From Monocercomonoides exilis (Eukaryota > Preaxostyla > Oxymonadida > Polymastigidae), in the NCBI GenBank assembly GCA_001643675.2, contig LSRY02000007.1, forward strand, positions 377,001 through 441,000: 64,000 bases of DNA, written 5' to 3'. The notes beneath the pieces are model-generated. The model was not told where the DNA came from, ran no database searches, and saw only the letters and a program-made list of their open reading frames with translations. Of the stretch, positions 23,501-36,025 are shown one piece after another (position 1 is the first letter of the stretch; each line of letters starts with the position of its first letter). The position numbers were made by a program, and so were the translations under genes.

Positions 23501-26500
23501 AGAAAGAGAGAAAGCCAATGAACTTAAGGAAAAAGAGAATGAATGCAGCTGTGAACATTCAGAAGAAGAAAGCTCAGAGGGTCGAAAAAGGACAAAGAAA
23601 GGAGCGAAAAGATTGCGTTTGAAGCAGATTCCAGGAAGAGAGATGTACTGGGAAGATGCCATAACCATTGATCAGAAGCAGCAGAATTGGATGAGCAAGA
23701 TGAAGAACAAGGAGTTTACCACACTTTCTGCCGAGTTTAGAAAGCAGAAAACAAAACAAAAACTTGTCAATGATTCTGAATTGGACAACACAACACAAAC
23801 AGAAACACAGCCAAAATCAGCATCAGAGGAGCTAACAGTTGAAAGTGCAAGCAACTTTTGTGAAGAAGAATCGAAGCAAACAAATTATTCGCTGGGAAAC
23901 CCGCCTTTGCTGTATGACTGCTCATCCAAAAAATTCAGCACCATTTTTGACAGGCTGCCTTTTGGATGGCGCAAGGAAAAAGGCAACTACATTCCCTTTG
24001 GCTTTGTCACACAGTCGAATAAGCACGAAACTTTCTTCAAGCGCTCGCTCGATAAGCTGAAGTACGACCACAACGAAATGGGTGCTGAAAGGGCAGCTGG
24101 AATGGTCACGCTCACACGCAGGCGAAAGGAGGAGAATCTGACAGATGAGATTGCTGTGTGGGAGCAGAACTCGGATGAAGTCGATGAAGGAAAGGGAGCT
24201 TATGACTCAGAAGACGAAGAGGAGAAGGAAGAAGAAGAAGAAGATGATGATGAATCCAACTCTTCATTGTCAAATTCTGATTCAAACTATCCATTTGTGG
24301 AAGGGAATAAACAAAGCAAAGAGAAAAAAGACAAGAAGATGAAATCAGACGATCCGAAACCAGAACTTCTTATTTTAAGAAGGCGACTGCCTCTTCTCCC
24401 TGAGCCAGAAGGAATGCTGCGTCCTCGACGAGTTGGACACGCTGAACTGAAGAGAATACAACGGAAGCAGAAGAGGTTGGAGCGGAGAATGCAGAAATAT
24501 GGCCATTGCACCGTTTCTGAACCATGCGATATTTCTGTTTCTGACAATCATAACACAACAATGCAATCTGGAACAGAAGCGTTGAAGTTGTCAGCAAAGA
24601 GACATTCGGAGTCAAAAAGCAATTCGATGCGAAACACAATCAAAGTCGGAACAACCACTGATTTGTGGGGAAATGTGGGGAACGGAGAAACTAGTGTCAT
24701 TGAAGATGGATGCTATCGGCATCCACATACATCAGGAGTTGTTTTGCCGTTTTCTCACGAAGGCGACGAAATTTGCTATCAGTGCGTTAAAAACATTAAA
24801 GAAGCTTCTGACCCATTGAATTCAAGCGATCCGTCTTTCGTCCAATCGTCTTTGACACCTTCAGTGACAGACGCCGCAACAAACCCGGCGTTTGTCAAGA
24901 GGACCTTTTATGTGCAGTCATGTGGACATCCTATTCATGTCTCCTGTTTTGTCTCGCTGTTGACTCAAGGGCACTTCGCCTCAGACAATCTACTGGACCA
25001 GCTGAGCATGGAATTCCAGTGCCCCTTGTGCAAAAAAGTGGGCAACACGCTTCTGCCAATGCTCGGCTCGATGCTGCACAATCCTCATGGAGCAGATGGC
25101 TTTGATGAGCTTGAAGATGATTCTGATGAGGCTCTTGATGAAGACTTGGATTTAATGGAAATTGACTTTGCGAATGAGAAATCGTCCAAAGGAGCAAAAG
25201 CGGATGATCAGAGAAAAGGAATTTTGGCAATTAAAAGAAAGATTAGATCACTTATTCGGAAAAGACAAGGGATACTTGATGTTTTGAATCAAGCTATCAA
25301 AACAGCAGAAACAGAAAATAAACCAGAAGAACAAGAGTTCAACAATATTGAAAGAATCAAAAAAGCCGTGTCTGCTTCTGTTGCACGGAAAGATATTCAG
25401 CGCATCGCTGAATTGATTCAATCACATTCTCAAAAACAGCACAAGAAAGAAGACTGGGTCAGTCCTTTTGTTTGTCTTTCTTCACTTGCTCCTTGCAAAC
25501 AGTCTGCTTCTCCTTCTAGCCAGAATTCTCTGACGAGCGACACAACCATTTCTTCCTATGACTTTCCAAATGAACTTTTGCGCAACTCAATTGAAAAGGA
25601 TATTGACCTGTTTTTGCACAACGCCTTGCGTCTTGCTGATGTCGTGCTGTGCATACCACTCAGTCACTTCCAGTTGAGCACATCAAAAGTGAAAGGGAAC
25701 AAAAATGCAACTGAAAAGAAGCAGAAACTGAAGGATATGTTGCAGGCGCATGTGCAGTCTGGAAAAGTTATCACTGCACTGAAGAACAATCAACTGGGGT
25801 ACATCGTTCGATTGGCTCAAATTTTGATTTGTCAAGAAGAAAATGTGAAAGCGCTAAGTAAAAATGATGAAACTCTGTTGGAACAGGATTCGAGCTTACG
25901 CAGAATAGAAGATGAGAGCGAGTTTGCAGTTGAACGGAGGATGACAGAATCGAATCTCCAATACACAAACTCAATACAAAATATTGAGCATCCAATCAAA
26001 CGGCTTCATTTGAATTTATCGTTCTTCCAAAACAGAGATCAGATCACTAAATGGATCGGCATTCCTTCAAGCTCGTCTTTTATGTCTGCAATTCGGAAAA
26101 TATTTGCTGATGGATACAACTGTTTCACTCTTGCTCTTTTAATGGACGAGATGAAAAAAGCTGAGAAAGAAAACGAGAAAGAAGAATCCTCAAAAACACA
26201 GGAAAAAGATGAGGCAAAGCAGAAACACAATAAAGAGCTTGCTTTACAACTTGATCGCTTATCCAAGAAAATCGCTGCTCGTCAGTGTTACAACTCGCAC
26301 GAGGTTCCTGCCAAAGAAAATGATGAATGTCGCACAAATTATTCGCAGCATGCATTTTTGACAACTCGATTGTTGTCTGTCAACAGACCAGGTGACACAG
26401 CACTTGTGCAAAATAGTTCTGAAAGCTCTGAGTGTTCACTACCAAAAGAGATGGATCAACTGAATAGCGTTTCATTTTCTCATCGCCTGCTCTTTTCTTC

Positions 26501-29000
26501 GAATCCACTTGTCGATTCTTTGATCCACACGATGGCTTATATCGAGTGGGGACTGCGCCCGCTGCCTCTTCCTGGGCGCGAGTGCTGGGAGGTGATTCTG
26601 CAAAAGCAGTGCTCCAAGCAAAAAGAGCAATCATCTTCTCCTGAAGCAACATCACAGCTGGCACAGCCTTCCAATCCACACGAACAATCTTTGCTGCATC
26701 CACCACAAACTTCCCAATCTCATGATAATCTCTCTGCTGTTGAGCTTTTCGCTTTTCAGCCTGATCAAGCAATTCCATGTGCAACTCGTGCATTCACTCT
26801 CACTTCCCCTCAAAAGTTGGTTATCAACACTCTCTTCCACAGTTTTCTCATCACTCTGTTTGGCCAAGCTGAGAGCAAAGAATTTGACTGGAGCGGAACA
26901 GTTGGCATGCAGTCGCACGTCGGCCATCGTGCCCGTCTGGCTGAGTTCATCAAATCTGGTGTGCTGGATATGCAGACGGAGTCGATAAAGGCGCTTGTTG
27001 ACGGGTCTGACGAAGTGTTTGACATGCTGTTTTGCCCACAGCTGCTGATGACAGAAGCACAAGACGAAGCAAAGAATGAACTTGATAACAGTGACAGAGA
27101 TGATAAAGAAAGCCAAAAATCAACCGAGATGCCATTTACTGAAAAGTTCTTCTCAACACCCGCAATTGATTCAGTTTCAGAGGGAATTCAAAGAGAAATC
27201 AATACAATGCGATTGATGTCCACACTTGTCCAAAAAACAGCCGAGAAGGAATTGAACGAACGCTTTTGCAGCAAAATGACAAACTCCTCTGAAAATGCCA
27301 ACATATTTGCAGACATTGGAAGGTCAATAGGGATACAAGGAAACAGTTTAAGATCTGCAATAGTTTCTGCTGCTTCGTTTGTGGGAAGCGATCTGACATC
27401 TCTTTTTATGTATCTTCTTGGCCTTGCGGTTGTCAAGCCTTCCATTCCTCTCTTTCAAAGCTGCTCTTTTGCTGAATCGTATCAGAAATCATCTTTCTCC
27501 GCTTCTTCGTCTTTGACATGGCCATTCAACCCACTCACGCCTTGTGTGTTCTTCGACTGCCTCAAAATTGTGCTTGGCCTTCTTCCTTTTGCATCTCTTG
27601 ATGAATCTTCACAAAATCATTATTCATTTGCAGACTATCAGTCAATCATGATGGAGTGGTTTGATGTCCATCCTTCAATTCCATTTGCTGTGTCATCGTG
27701 GTTCGACCCCAGAAATGTGGCTTTTGAAAGAATGACGTTCCTCAGACGTGCATATTTATTGTTCATTTCGATATTCCACGACTACTCAGATTCTTCTTCT
27801 TCTTCCTCCTCCTCTTCTGCTTCTGCTTCATCCAACTTCTCTTCATCTTCAGACTCTTCGAACATCACAGACTCCTCTTCATGCCCGTCTCTTTCACTTT
27901 CTCTCTTTGAATTCATGGATCAGTTCAGCAAACACATAACAACTCCACTTCATCAGCCTGCATCGTCTTCTTCTCCGTCTTCGTTCTCTCCATTCACCAC
28001 CAGTTCCTCACTTGCCTCTTCCCTCTCTTCATCCACAACAGAACTGTCGCCTTTTGAGCTTCAGCAGCTGCTGGACTCTGAATTTTATGTTTCACAAATA
28101 GAAGCAATGACGGTCTATCCAACGCCCACAGAAAAGCAGTTCTATTTCTTTTTCGAGACTTCGGCTAAGATTTCGACGCAGTCTTCTTCCCTTCTGCTTT
28201 CATCATCATCATCATCATCATCAAATACAATTGGCTCTGTTGTTCCTCTGGAATCATCATCTACATCAATTACTCCGTTGCCTCCACAACAACCGTCCAT
28301 TACAATCCCCTCTAATTCTCTCTCTCTTTGCCCGCCCTCTCTCCTTCTCCCTCGCCTTTTGGCGCTTCCCTTTTCCTTCTTCCCCATCCGCTCCTTCGGC
28401 CAAGGTGCCGTCTGTCTGAAGTGCCGCAAGACTTCTCCTGTTCTCGGCATCTGCACCGTCTGCGGCTGCCTCGTCTGCGCTTCTGAAGACTGCTGCTCAG
28501 ACACTGTTTTGTATGTGAAGACAGATGGAGAGGCACAGTATGCAATGACAGGGCTGTACGTGAGAGAAGAAATTGCCCACGCGTCGCAGTGCTCGGGGCT
28601 GGTGTTCCTGATTAACTCGAGCTTTTTGGCTTCGACGAAGATTTCAAGAGGCATCGTGAGAACTTCAAGACAGTGTGCTTATTATTTTTGATTTGACATT
28701 ATTTTATTGTAACAAATTTTATTTTCTATCACAATTTTTAAAATTTGATTATAACTGTAAATTATACTTTTGATAACCTACATGAATCAAATGTTAACAA
28801 TTCGCAACAAATTCATAAGATTTGGCCTTTATGTGGATGAACATGGTGAAGAGGATCTTGGATGGGACAGAGGAAAGCCACTTTTCCTTTCTTTGGAGAG
28901 GTTTGCAACATTTTTTGATTCAAAAAAGGATAACATAAATTATGTTTTTGAATAACTTTGTTTTATATAAACAATCTTTTTCCTCTTTCAGATATTGTAG
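14552..29000 (+). CDS. Giant UBR1/UBR2/PRT6-type N-recognin E3 ubiquitin ligase
   Basis: Six exons: 14552-14630, 14697-14903, 14957-15024, 15093-28672, 28820-28943, 28992-29000. They sum to 14,067 nt, exactly 4,689 codons (4,688 residues), more than twice the usual ~1,750-2,000 of UBR1. Ubr ligases bind destabilising N-terminal residues and ubiquitinate the substrate. The UBR box is built from exons 2-4: CQTCGIEPSACICEACF, then KHVGHNY, then ACDCGGEEVW and CSRH (about residues 88-145). A winged-helix-like region lies near 21100-21420. The RING is split: CIHC at ~23330, CGHPIHVSCF at ~24922 and CPLCKK at ~25018. The C-terminal UBR domain follows: a Cys cluster (CLKCRKTSPVLGICTVCGC, ~28420), the CSGLVFLI strand, and in exon 5 YVDEHGEEDLGWDRGKPLFL, the family's conserved PYLDEYGE..GLRRG.PL motif. 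The excess length is Ser-rich, acidic and coiled-coil insertions. Exon 6 adds only Ile-Leu-stop; that last junction is the least certain. Confidence 0.92.
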
Positions 29001-29372
29001 AATGATGCAAATCCTTTGTGAGCATCCGCTTTCTCTATCGAAGTAGTTTTCATTCAGTTATTCAGATTGTTTTTGTTTTGATTATTTTCTTATTTAAAGC
29101 ATCAAAATTATATATTCCCCCTACGTTTCCAATTTAAAAATAACAATTAGAAAAAAATTTGGCAAATTCCAAATTTGTATAAAAATTTTTGAAACATTTC
29201 TACACCTGGATAAACTATTTAAAATGGAAAATTACAAAAGTTGATATTTTGTTATTGCTTATATTAATCACTTTATTCTTTCAGTATTTCCAAATTTTTC
29301 TTTTTTCGGTAATTATGAAAATTTGATCTTATGATATAATTACTTCCAAAAATTATTAGAATTTGTTGAACC
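29001..29372. other. Intergenic spacer upstream of SF3B1
   Basis: About 370 bp, AT-rich, between the UBR ligase stop and the SF3B1 start. No gene, tRNA or named motif is seen. Confidence 0.6.
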
Positions 29373-32300
29373 ATGTCTTCTTCTCGCTGGGATAAAACCC
29401 CTGTTGTAAAATCAGGTTTGCTTGACTTTAAAATATGTGTATTTGCCTTTTAACTTACTATTTTTTCTGATTTAACAGGGACCATGCCAGAAATTGCATC
29501 AAGATGGGATCAGCCAGACACCCAGCAAATAAATCGTACGGTTGCACCACCAACTGGGATGGGGATGCTTGGAACTCCTATGGCAACTCCACTTCTTGAT
29601 GCGTCTCAAAGTGCAATGCTTGTTACACCTGGTCCTCTTTCTCCTCGAAGAGCTGCAATTGAGCAAGTTATGCGTGCACGCTGGGAAAGAGAGATGGATG
29701 AACGAAATAGACCATTGAGTGATGATGAATTAGATGCAATGCTACCAGCAACAGGATACAAAATACTTCCAGTGTGCTTATTTCTTTATATTTTTTTAAG
29801 CTGTATTAGAAATAATTATTTTACAAAAAACTTTTTCAAATTTCTGAAAATAGCCACCAGAAGATTATGTGCCTTTGATGACCCCAGCTCGTAGATTGAC
29901 ATCAACGCCAAGCCTTGCAAGCTCGGCATTAGTTGCTTCCTCACTTGATGTTTATCGAATGCCTGCAAGAGTCGAAGGTCTTCCAATGGAGGTTTCTTCT
30001 GAATATGAAGGAATAAGCGTTCAACCAGAAGATAAACAACTTTTCGCAAAGCTTCTTCGACCAGTGGATGATGAATCAATATTGACTCCAGAAGATCAAA
30101 AAGAAAGGGAAGTTCTTGGCTTGCTTTTAAAAGTTTGCAAACAATTAATTATATTCACTTTCCTGTAACTTTTAACATTAAATTAAAATCTAATTATTTA
30201 ATCTCGGATATATATATATATATATATATATACATTTCTTTAGATAAAAAGTGGAACGCCACAACAAAGAAGAACTTCATTACGTATTATAACTGAAAAA
30301 GCTCATGAATTTGGAGCAGCTGTTATTTTTGACAACCTTTTGCAGATGATGAAGTCACCCACTTTGGATGATCAAGAGAGGCATTTGCTTGTCAAAGTGT
30401 TGAATCGTGTGCTGTTCAAACTTGATGATGCTGTGCGTCCATATGTGCACAAGATCTTGATGGTTACTGAACCTCTGCTAATTGATGAGGATTTTTATGC
30501 CCGTATTGAAGGCAGAGAAGCAATTGCCAATGTTGCAAAAGCTGCCGGACTTGCTACGATGATTGCTGAAATGCGCCCAGATATTGACAACCCTGATGAC
30601 TATATGCGCAACACCACTGCTCGTGCGTTCGCTGTTGTTGGCGTGGCGCTTGGAGTGAACTCGCTTCTTCCGTTTTTAAAAGCAGTGTGCCTTTCAAAGC
30701 GTTCGTGGCACGCGAGACACACCGGGATCAAAATAGTGCAGCAGATAGCTATTCTTCAGGGATGCGGAATTCTTCCCCATCTGACTGTGTTTGTGAAGAC
30801 CATTGAAAAAGGCTTGGAGGATCGAGAGCATCCTATTCGCACACAAACAGCACTGTCTCTTGCTGCATTAGCAGAAGCTGCTGCACCATATGGTTTTGCA
30901 TCGTTCACGTCTGTTTTAAGGCCATTAGTCAGTGGAACAGCAAAAGAAAAAGGAAAGACATTGGCTGCTTATTTGAAGTGCCTCGGCTTCATTCTTCCAC
31001 TGGCCGATGAAAAAGAAGCAGAAGCATTGGCAAAACTTATCCTTCCTGTACTGAGAAAGGAATTTGCGACTCCTGACAATGAAATGAAAAAGATCGTACT
31101 GAAAGTGGCGCAGCAGATGATCCAGACAAATGGAGTAACAGCAGAAACTGTACGAGAGAAGCTGTTCCCAGATTTCATGCGCTATTTTTGGGTGCCTCGA
31201 ATGGCAATTGAGAGAAGGAGTGCATCACAGCTTGTGGACACAACGGTTGATGTCGCTGCAAAAATCGGAGGAGCAGATGTGTTGACACAAATTGTTCTGT
31301 TTATGAAAGATCCTTCTGAGGCATTTCGGAAAATGACATGTGAAACGATTGACAAGATTGTTGCTGCGCGCGGAATGAAAGATGTTGATGACAGACTGGA
31401 ACATCTGATTGTGGATGGATTGCTGTTTTGTTTGAGCGAAATGCAAAGTAATGATGTGGGCTCATTATCTGGCAATGCTGCAGCCTCATCAACATCCTTT
31501 GGCGCATCGCGCCTTTCAACAAATAATGTTGTGCTCAACTGCATTGGAACTGTTGCAACAAAGCTGGGTGCACGATTTCACGAGCATATCCCCAAAATTG
31601 TTGGAGCGATCTATTGGAGACTTAACAACAAAGATGCACGAGTGAGGCAACAAGCTGCTGATTTGGTTTCTAAAGTTGCAAGTGTTGTTGTTGAATGCGG
31701 AGAAGAACAGGTCCTGTTGCAGATCTCAGCCGCTTTGAACGAGTCGTTGGGAGAAGAATTTCCAGAAGTGCTTGGCTCTATTTTGGGAGCTTTAAAGTCG
31801 ATTGTAAATGTTGTCGGAATTCAAAGGATGAACCCGCCAATCTCCGATCTTCTTCCCCGTTTAACGCCAATTTTGCGAAATCGGCACGAGAAAGTGGCTG
31901 AAAACTGTATTGATCTTGTTGGGAGAATAGCTGAGCGAGGTGCAGAGTATGTGTCTCCGAGAGAGTGGATGCGTATTTGCTTTGAGCTGCTGGACATGCT
32001 GAAAGCTCCTAAAAAGGGAATTCGAAGAGCAGCCACAAACACTTTTGGCTTCATTGCACGTGCTGTTGATCCACACGAGGTGTTGACTGCGCTTCTGAAG
32101 AATCTTCGTGTGCAGGAAAGAACAAACAGAGTTTGCACAACTATTGCCATTGCCATTGTTGCGGATCAATGCCAGCCATTCACTGTTCTTCCTGCACTTA
32201 TGAATGAGTACAAGATGCCAGAGTTGAATGTGCAGAACGGAGTTTTGAAGTCTCTTTCATTCATGTTTGAATACATTGGTGAAATGGCAAAGGATTATGT

Positions 32301-32718
32301 TTATGCAATCACAACTCTTTTGGAAAATGCGCTGACTGATCGTGATTTAGTTCATCGCCAAACTGCAGCTGCTGCACTTAAGCATCTGTCACTTGGCGTG
32401 ACTGGATTAGGCAAAGAAGATGCAATTACACATCTCTTCAACTGTTTGTGGCCAAATATTTTTGAAACATCGCCGCATGTTATTCAAGCTGTGTTTGATG
32501 CTATTGATGGATGCAGAGTTTGCCTGGGACCACTTCGTATCCTTCAATATACACTTCAAGGGCTCTTCCATCCAGCTCGAAAAGTGAGAGATGTGTACTG
32601 GCGGATATTCAACATGATCTACATGGGACATCAAGATGCTCTTGTTCCTGCTTATCCAATCATTCCAGACACGTCATCTCACATTTATTGCAGACCTGAA
32701 TTAGAATTGCTGTTTTAG
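29373..32718 (+). CDS. SF3B1: Splicing factor 3B subunit 1 (SF3b155/Hsh155)
   Basis: Four exons: 29373-29415, 29479-29771, 29854-30132, 30244-32718; 3,090 nt, 1,029 residues. SF3B1 is the HEAT-repeat scaffold of the U2 snRNP that clamps the branch-point helix during spliceosome assembly. The short N-terminus keeps two RWD motifs (SRWDKTP at residues 4-10 and SRWDQPD at ~21), the U2AF-binding ULM type, and a TPMATPLL stretch; human SF3B1 (1,304 residues) has more of these. The HEAT superhelix starts near [20 protein letters not shown] and contains the highly conserved [17 protein letters not shown] and [10 protein letters not shown] segments. The C-terminus [20 protein letters not shown] corresponds to the human end VPAYPRIYND...YIRYEL. 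The intron at 30133-30243 holds a short (TA)n run. A branch-site factor is consistent with an intron-bearing genome. Confidence 0.97.
30208..30233. repeat. (TA)n microsatellite inside SF3B1 intron 3
   Basis: About 12 TA units just upstream of the exon 4 acceptor at 30243. It sits where a polypyrimidine tract would be expected, and could affect length of the intron between strains. Confidence 0.8.
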
Positions 32719-33349
32719 GTACAATTGCATACTATTTCATTTTTAAAACATTTCATATCATTTCATGAACTTTCTTCAACTTTGTAACAAATCAGAAAAA
32801 TATTCATCAACTGAATGTGATTCTTTCACAATCTGATGCTTGATTTTGGAATTACTTCAAAAGTTTGTCATTTAAAAACACACAGTTGTCTATTAAAAGC
32901 AATTAACCTTCTGCATGGAATTACAAGAAATCAATAAATAAAATCATATTCATTTTGACTTTCCTTTAAAATTTGCCTTTTTTGGAATATTATGATGTAT
33001 GTGAAAAGAACTGAAAAACACAACCTAATATATTTTTTGTTTGAAAGCTGAGATACTTCAATCAATTCAAATCAAATGCCTAAAAACATTAATGAAACAA
33101 ATGGATCTTTTTTTTTAAAAAAAAAAAAGAATGAGAAATTGAATTTTCAAAAAAATAAACATCAGTTTTATAAATAATGGCAGCTTTATTGTACTTTCAA
33201 ATTTTTACTCACTTTTAACGTGATCAATTATGCATAATAAATTTAAAATTACTAATTTCTCTTTATTTCGCAATGCCTAACAAAAAATAATGATTCTTTT
33301 TTCACTCACAAACATTTCATTATTTAATTTTTATATTCCTGCTTGAGGA
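32719..33349. other. Intergenic spacer between SF3B1 and PP2C genes
   Basis: About 630 bp, AT-rich, with AATAAA-like strings near 32930-32945 and an A/T homopolymer region near 33108-33130. No gene is supported. Confidence 0.6.
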
Positions 33350-36025
33350 ATGACAGATGGATCACCAGATAAGTCTGTATTTGTTTATCATCCATCTTTG
33401 GGGTCAATAGCATGTGCAGGTTGTTCAACAACTGGAAAAGGGAGATACACATACAATCAAGATGAATTTGACATTCAGAAAGATTTTTTGACAGAACTCC
33501 CTGGCTCATTATATTTTGGTATTTATTCTGAATAATTAAAGATATAAAAATTCTTCAAAAAAATATTCTAGCAATATTCGACGGCCACGGTTCTGTTCCA
33601 TTTACTAGCAGATATTCTGGAGGAGCAATTGCCGTTTTCGTAAAAGAAACATTGCGAAAACATGTTATATCAGAATTACATCGTGCACTCTTTTATCATC
33701 CACGGAGACGTTCGCGTTCTCACTCAATGATTTGCCTCTCAAAAACCGGAGAACCTTCACAATTTCAATTTCCTCAAGAGCAAGCGAGCATTCAGAAATT
33801 CGGGGAAAGACCAAACAATATTCCTGATGGCAAGGCTTCAAACAAAAAATATCAAAATTTTAAAGAAGATAAAGAAGGCTTAGAATTGCTTTTAAAGGCT
33901 ATGCATGAATCTGATCGGGGAGTTGAACGACAAGCTCTAATTGACATCCAACGCTTGATAGATGGAGAATACTCTCGTTCTCATCCAAATGTAATGACTC
34001 ATTCATTAACTATGGATGAAAAAAAGCAAATTACACGAAAAATGGAAGGCCTCTCATTAGAAACGTCTGTTGAATCTCCAAGAGTTATTCTTCATGATTC
34101 TGTCTTTTCCCCGAAGAATTCGGAAGCATCTTCCATTACTGGAATACAACCATCGCCTTCAGATAGTGTTTCAACAATTACAACAACGACAACAACGAAT
34201 ATTCTTTCATCGCCTTCCAGTATTGCGACTTCAGCATCAACAGCAACGTCATCAACAATGTCGTCTACCGTATCAATGTCATCTATCTTTTCATCAACTT
34301 CAGCCACCACAGTTGGCATCACATCACCCCGCACTCTATCATCGCCAGCATCGCCAACAACGCTGACAATTCCTTCTGCATCCTCAAATCTGCGCCAATC
34401 TACCGTTTCCTGCACATCCTCCTTGACTCCTTCACAGTCTCCGTTCAACCCAGCAAAAGCAGCGCTTTCCCCATCTTTCGCCTCTCTTGCCCGCGACTAC
34501 CACTCGCCATCGTCTCTGTTCTGCGGCACACAAGGCAGAGTGTGCCGCCTCAACCAGCGAGGCTCAATCGCCGCTATCTCTGATGCGCTAAAACGAGCCT
34601 TTCGGCAAACAAACAAGGCTTTGAACAACTACCTTCATTCAGTTTGACGATTATTTGATTATTTACTTTTCTTTGAAATCTAATTTATATCTATCATTTA
34701 ACATCATTGTTGATGATTTTATCCCTTATCCAAACAATCGTTGAATGATTAATAAACACCAAACGTAATCGTCACAGACTGGTCTTGCTGTGCACCCATC
34801 TGGCGGAACAACAGGTGTTGTGTGTGTGATTTTGTGGGACTTGCTGTTTGTGGCAAACATCGGCGACTCCTTTGCGGTAGTGGGCGGATACACAGAAAGC
34901 GGAGTCAGCACAGTCAGCCTCACCCGAAGGCACCACTGGTGCTGGAAGGACGAGCGAGACCGCATCATCGACGCCGGCGGGCGTTTTCTGCATTTCCCAC
35001 AGAGTGGCGTGACTTATCTTGTCGACAGAGAGAAGAAGTGCACTCTTTCGATGTCGCGCGCGCTGGGAGACAGAGAATACGAAGACGTGGGGATGGAGAC
35101 AGAGGCAGAGGTGGATGTGCATTTCCTGCGGAGGTGGAGGGATTTTGTGGTCATTCTCGGAACAGACGGAGTGGGAGATGTGCTCAATCCGGATGAATGT
35201 GTTGCTGAGGTGAGCGAAGTGTACTACAGCTTTCTGGAGGAGGCTGAGCGAATTGAAGAGAAAAGGAAAGCGCAGGAGGAGGCAGAGGAGAAGAAGCACG
35301 AAGAGAGGAAAAGAAGAGAGCTTCTGCAAGTGATGAGTCAGGAGAAGTTCCACAGAAGAAGGAAAAGTGATGTGATAAAAGATAAACTGGGAGATGGGCA
35401 TCAAACCCCGCTTTTTATGTCGCTGCAGCAACAAAACGCAGATGAAGCGAAGATTGCTGAAGAAGACAGCAAGACTGGAAATGAATTGCCACAAAACATT
35501 CGCCAAAAAAATTCACAGGCAAATGGTGCGAAATCTTCACAGATGCCAGTCCAGTCACTGAGTCCTGACACTTTCATGCAGATCCATCCATCAACAACTG
35601 CTGCTGCACCGTTTTTCAGCACTTCAATTGCTCCTTCGTTGTCTGCCTCGTTCACATCACCCGCAACACCAGCCACACCAATTACTCTTTCACTCGATAA
35701 TTCAAGCCAAATATCAGCCTCATCTTCCTCAGACGCTTCACTTCCATCTCCACGACCTCAGATTGATCCAAACTCGTCCTTGGCAAGCATTGCACTGACA
35801 GGCGCGCATTCGATCATTGCTGCTGCCACGAACAGGTGGGTGCAGACAGGGCAGATGGCGCAGATGGACAACATGACAGCAGTTGTGCTCTTTTTGCACC
35901 ACATCCCGCTGCTTCCGCCGTCTCAGGTGTTTACTCCTGGGTGCTTGATCTCAGGCAGCGAGCTGATGGGCAGCGACTCTGCTTCTGACAGCAGCACGGA
36001 AAACGATTCTTCAAATGCAACATGA
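33350..36025 (+). CDS. PP2C-family Ser/Thr protein phosphatase with large insertions
   Basis: Three exons: 33350-33518, 33572-34641, 34778-36025; 2,487 nt, 828 residues. PPM/PP2C phosphatases are Mn/Mg-dependent and dephosphorylate Ser/Thr. The metal-binding motifs are in place across the exons: TYNQDEFDIQKDF (near residue 35, motif 1 Asp), YFAIFDGHGS spanning intron 1 (about 55-63), SGGTTGVVCVI and VANIGDSFAVVGG (exon 3), SRALGDREYED, GTDGVGDVLN (about 540) and DNMTAVVLF (about 776). A ~330-residue Ser/Thr-rich linker (most of exon 2) separates FDGHG from SGGTT, and a ~200-residue charged/Ser-rich segment lies between the DGVGD and DNMTA motifs. DGVGD departs from the common DG[LV]WD. An in-frame TGA six bases upstream supports the ATG at 33350. 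Substrate and location are not evident. Confidence 0.9.

Noticed and set aside
28312..28654. 170-codon minus frame 28142-28654 near the end of the UBR gene
   Set aside because: Antisense shadow; the sense strand holds the conserved C-terminal Cys cluster.
34772..35506. 244-codon minus-strand frame
   Set aside because: Antisense to PP2C exon 3, which carries recognisable catalytic motifs.
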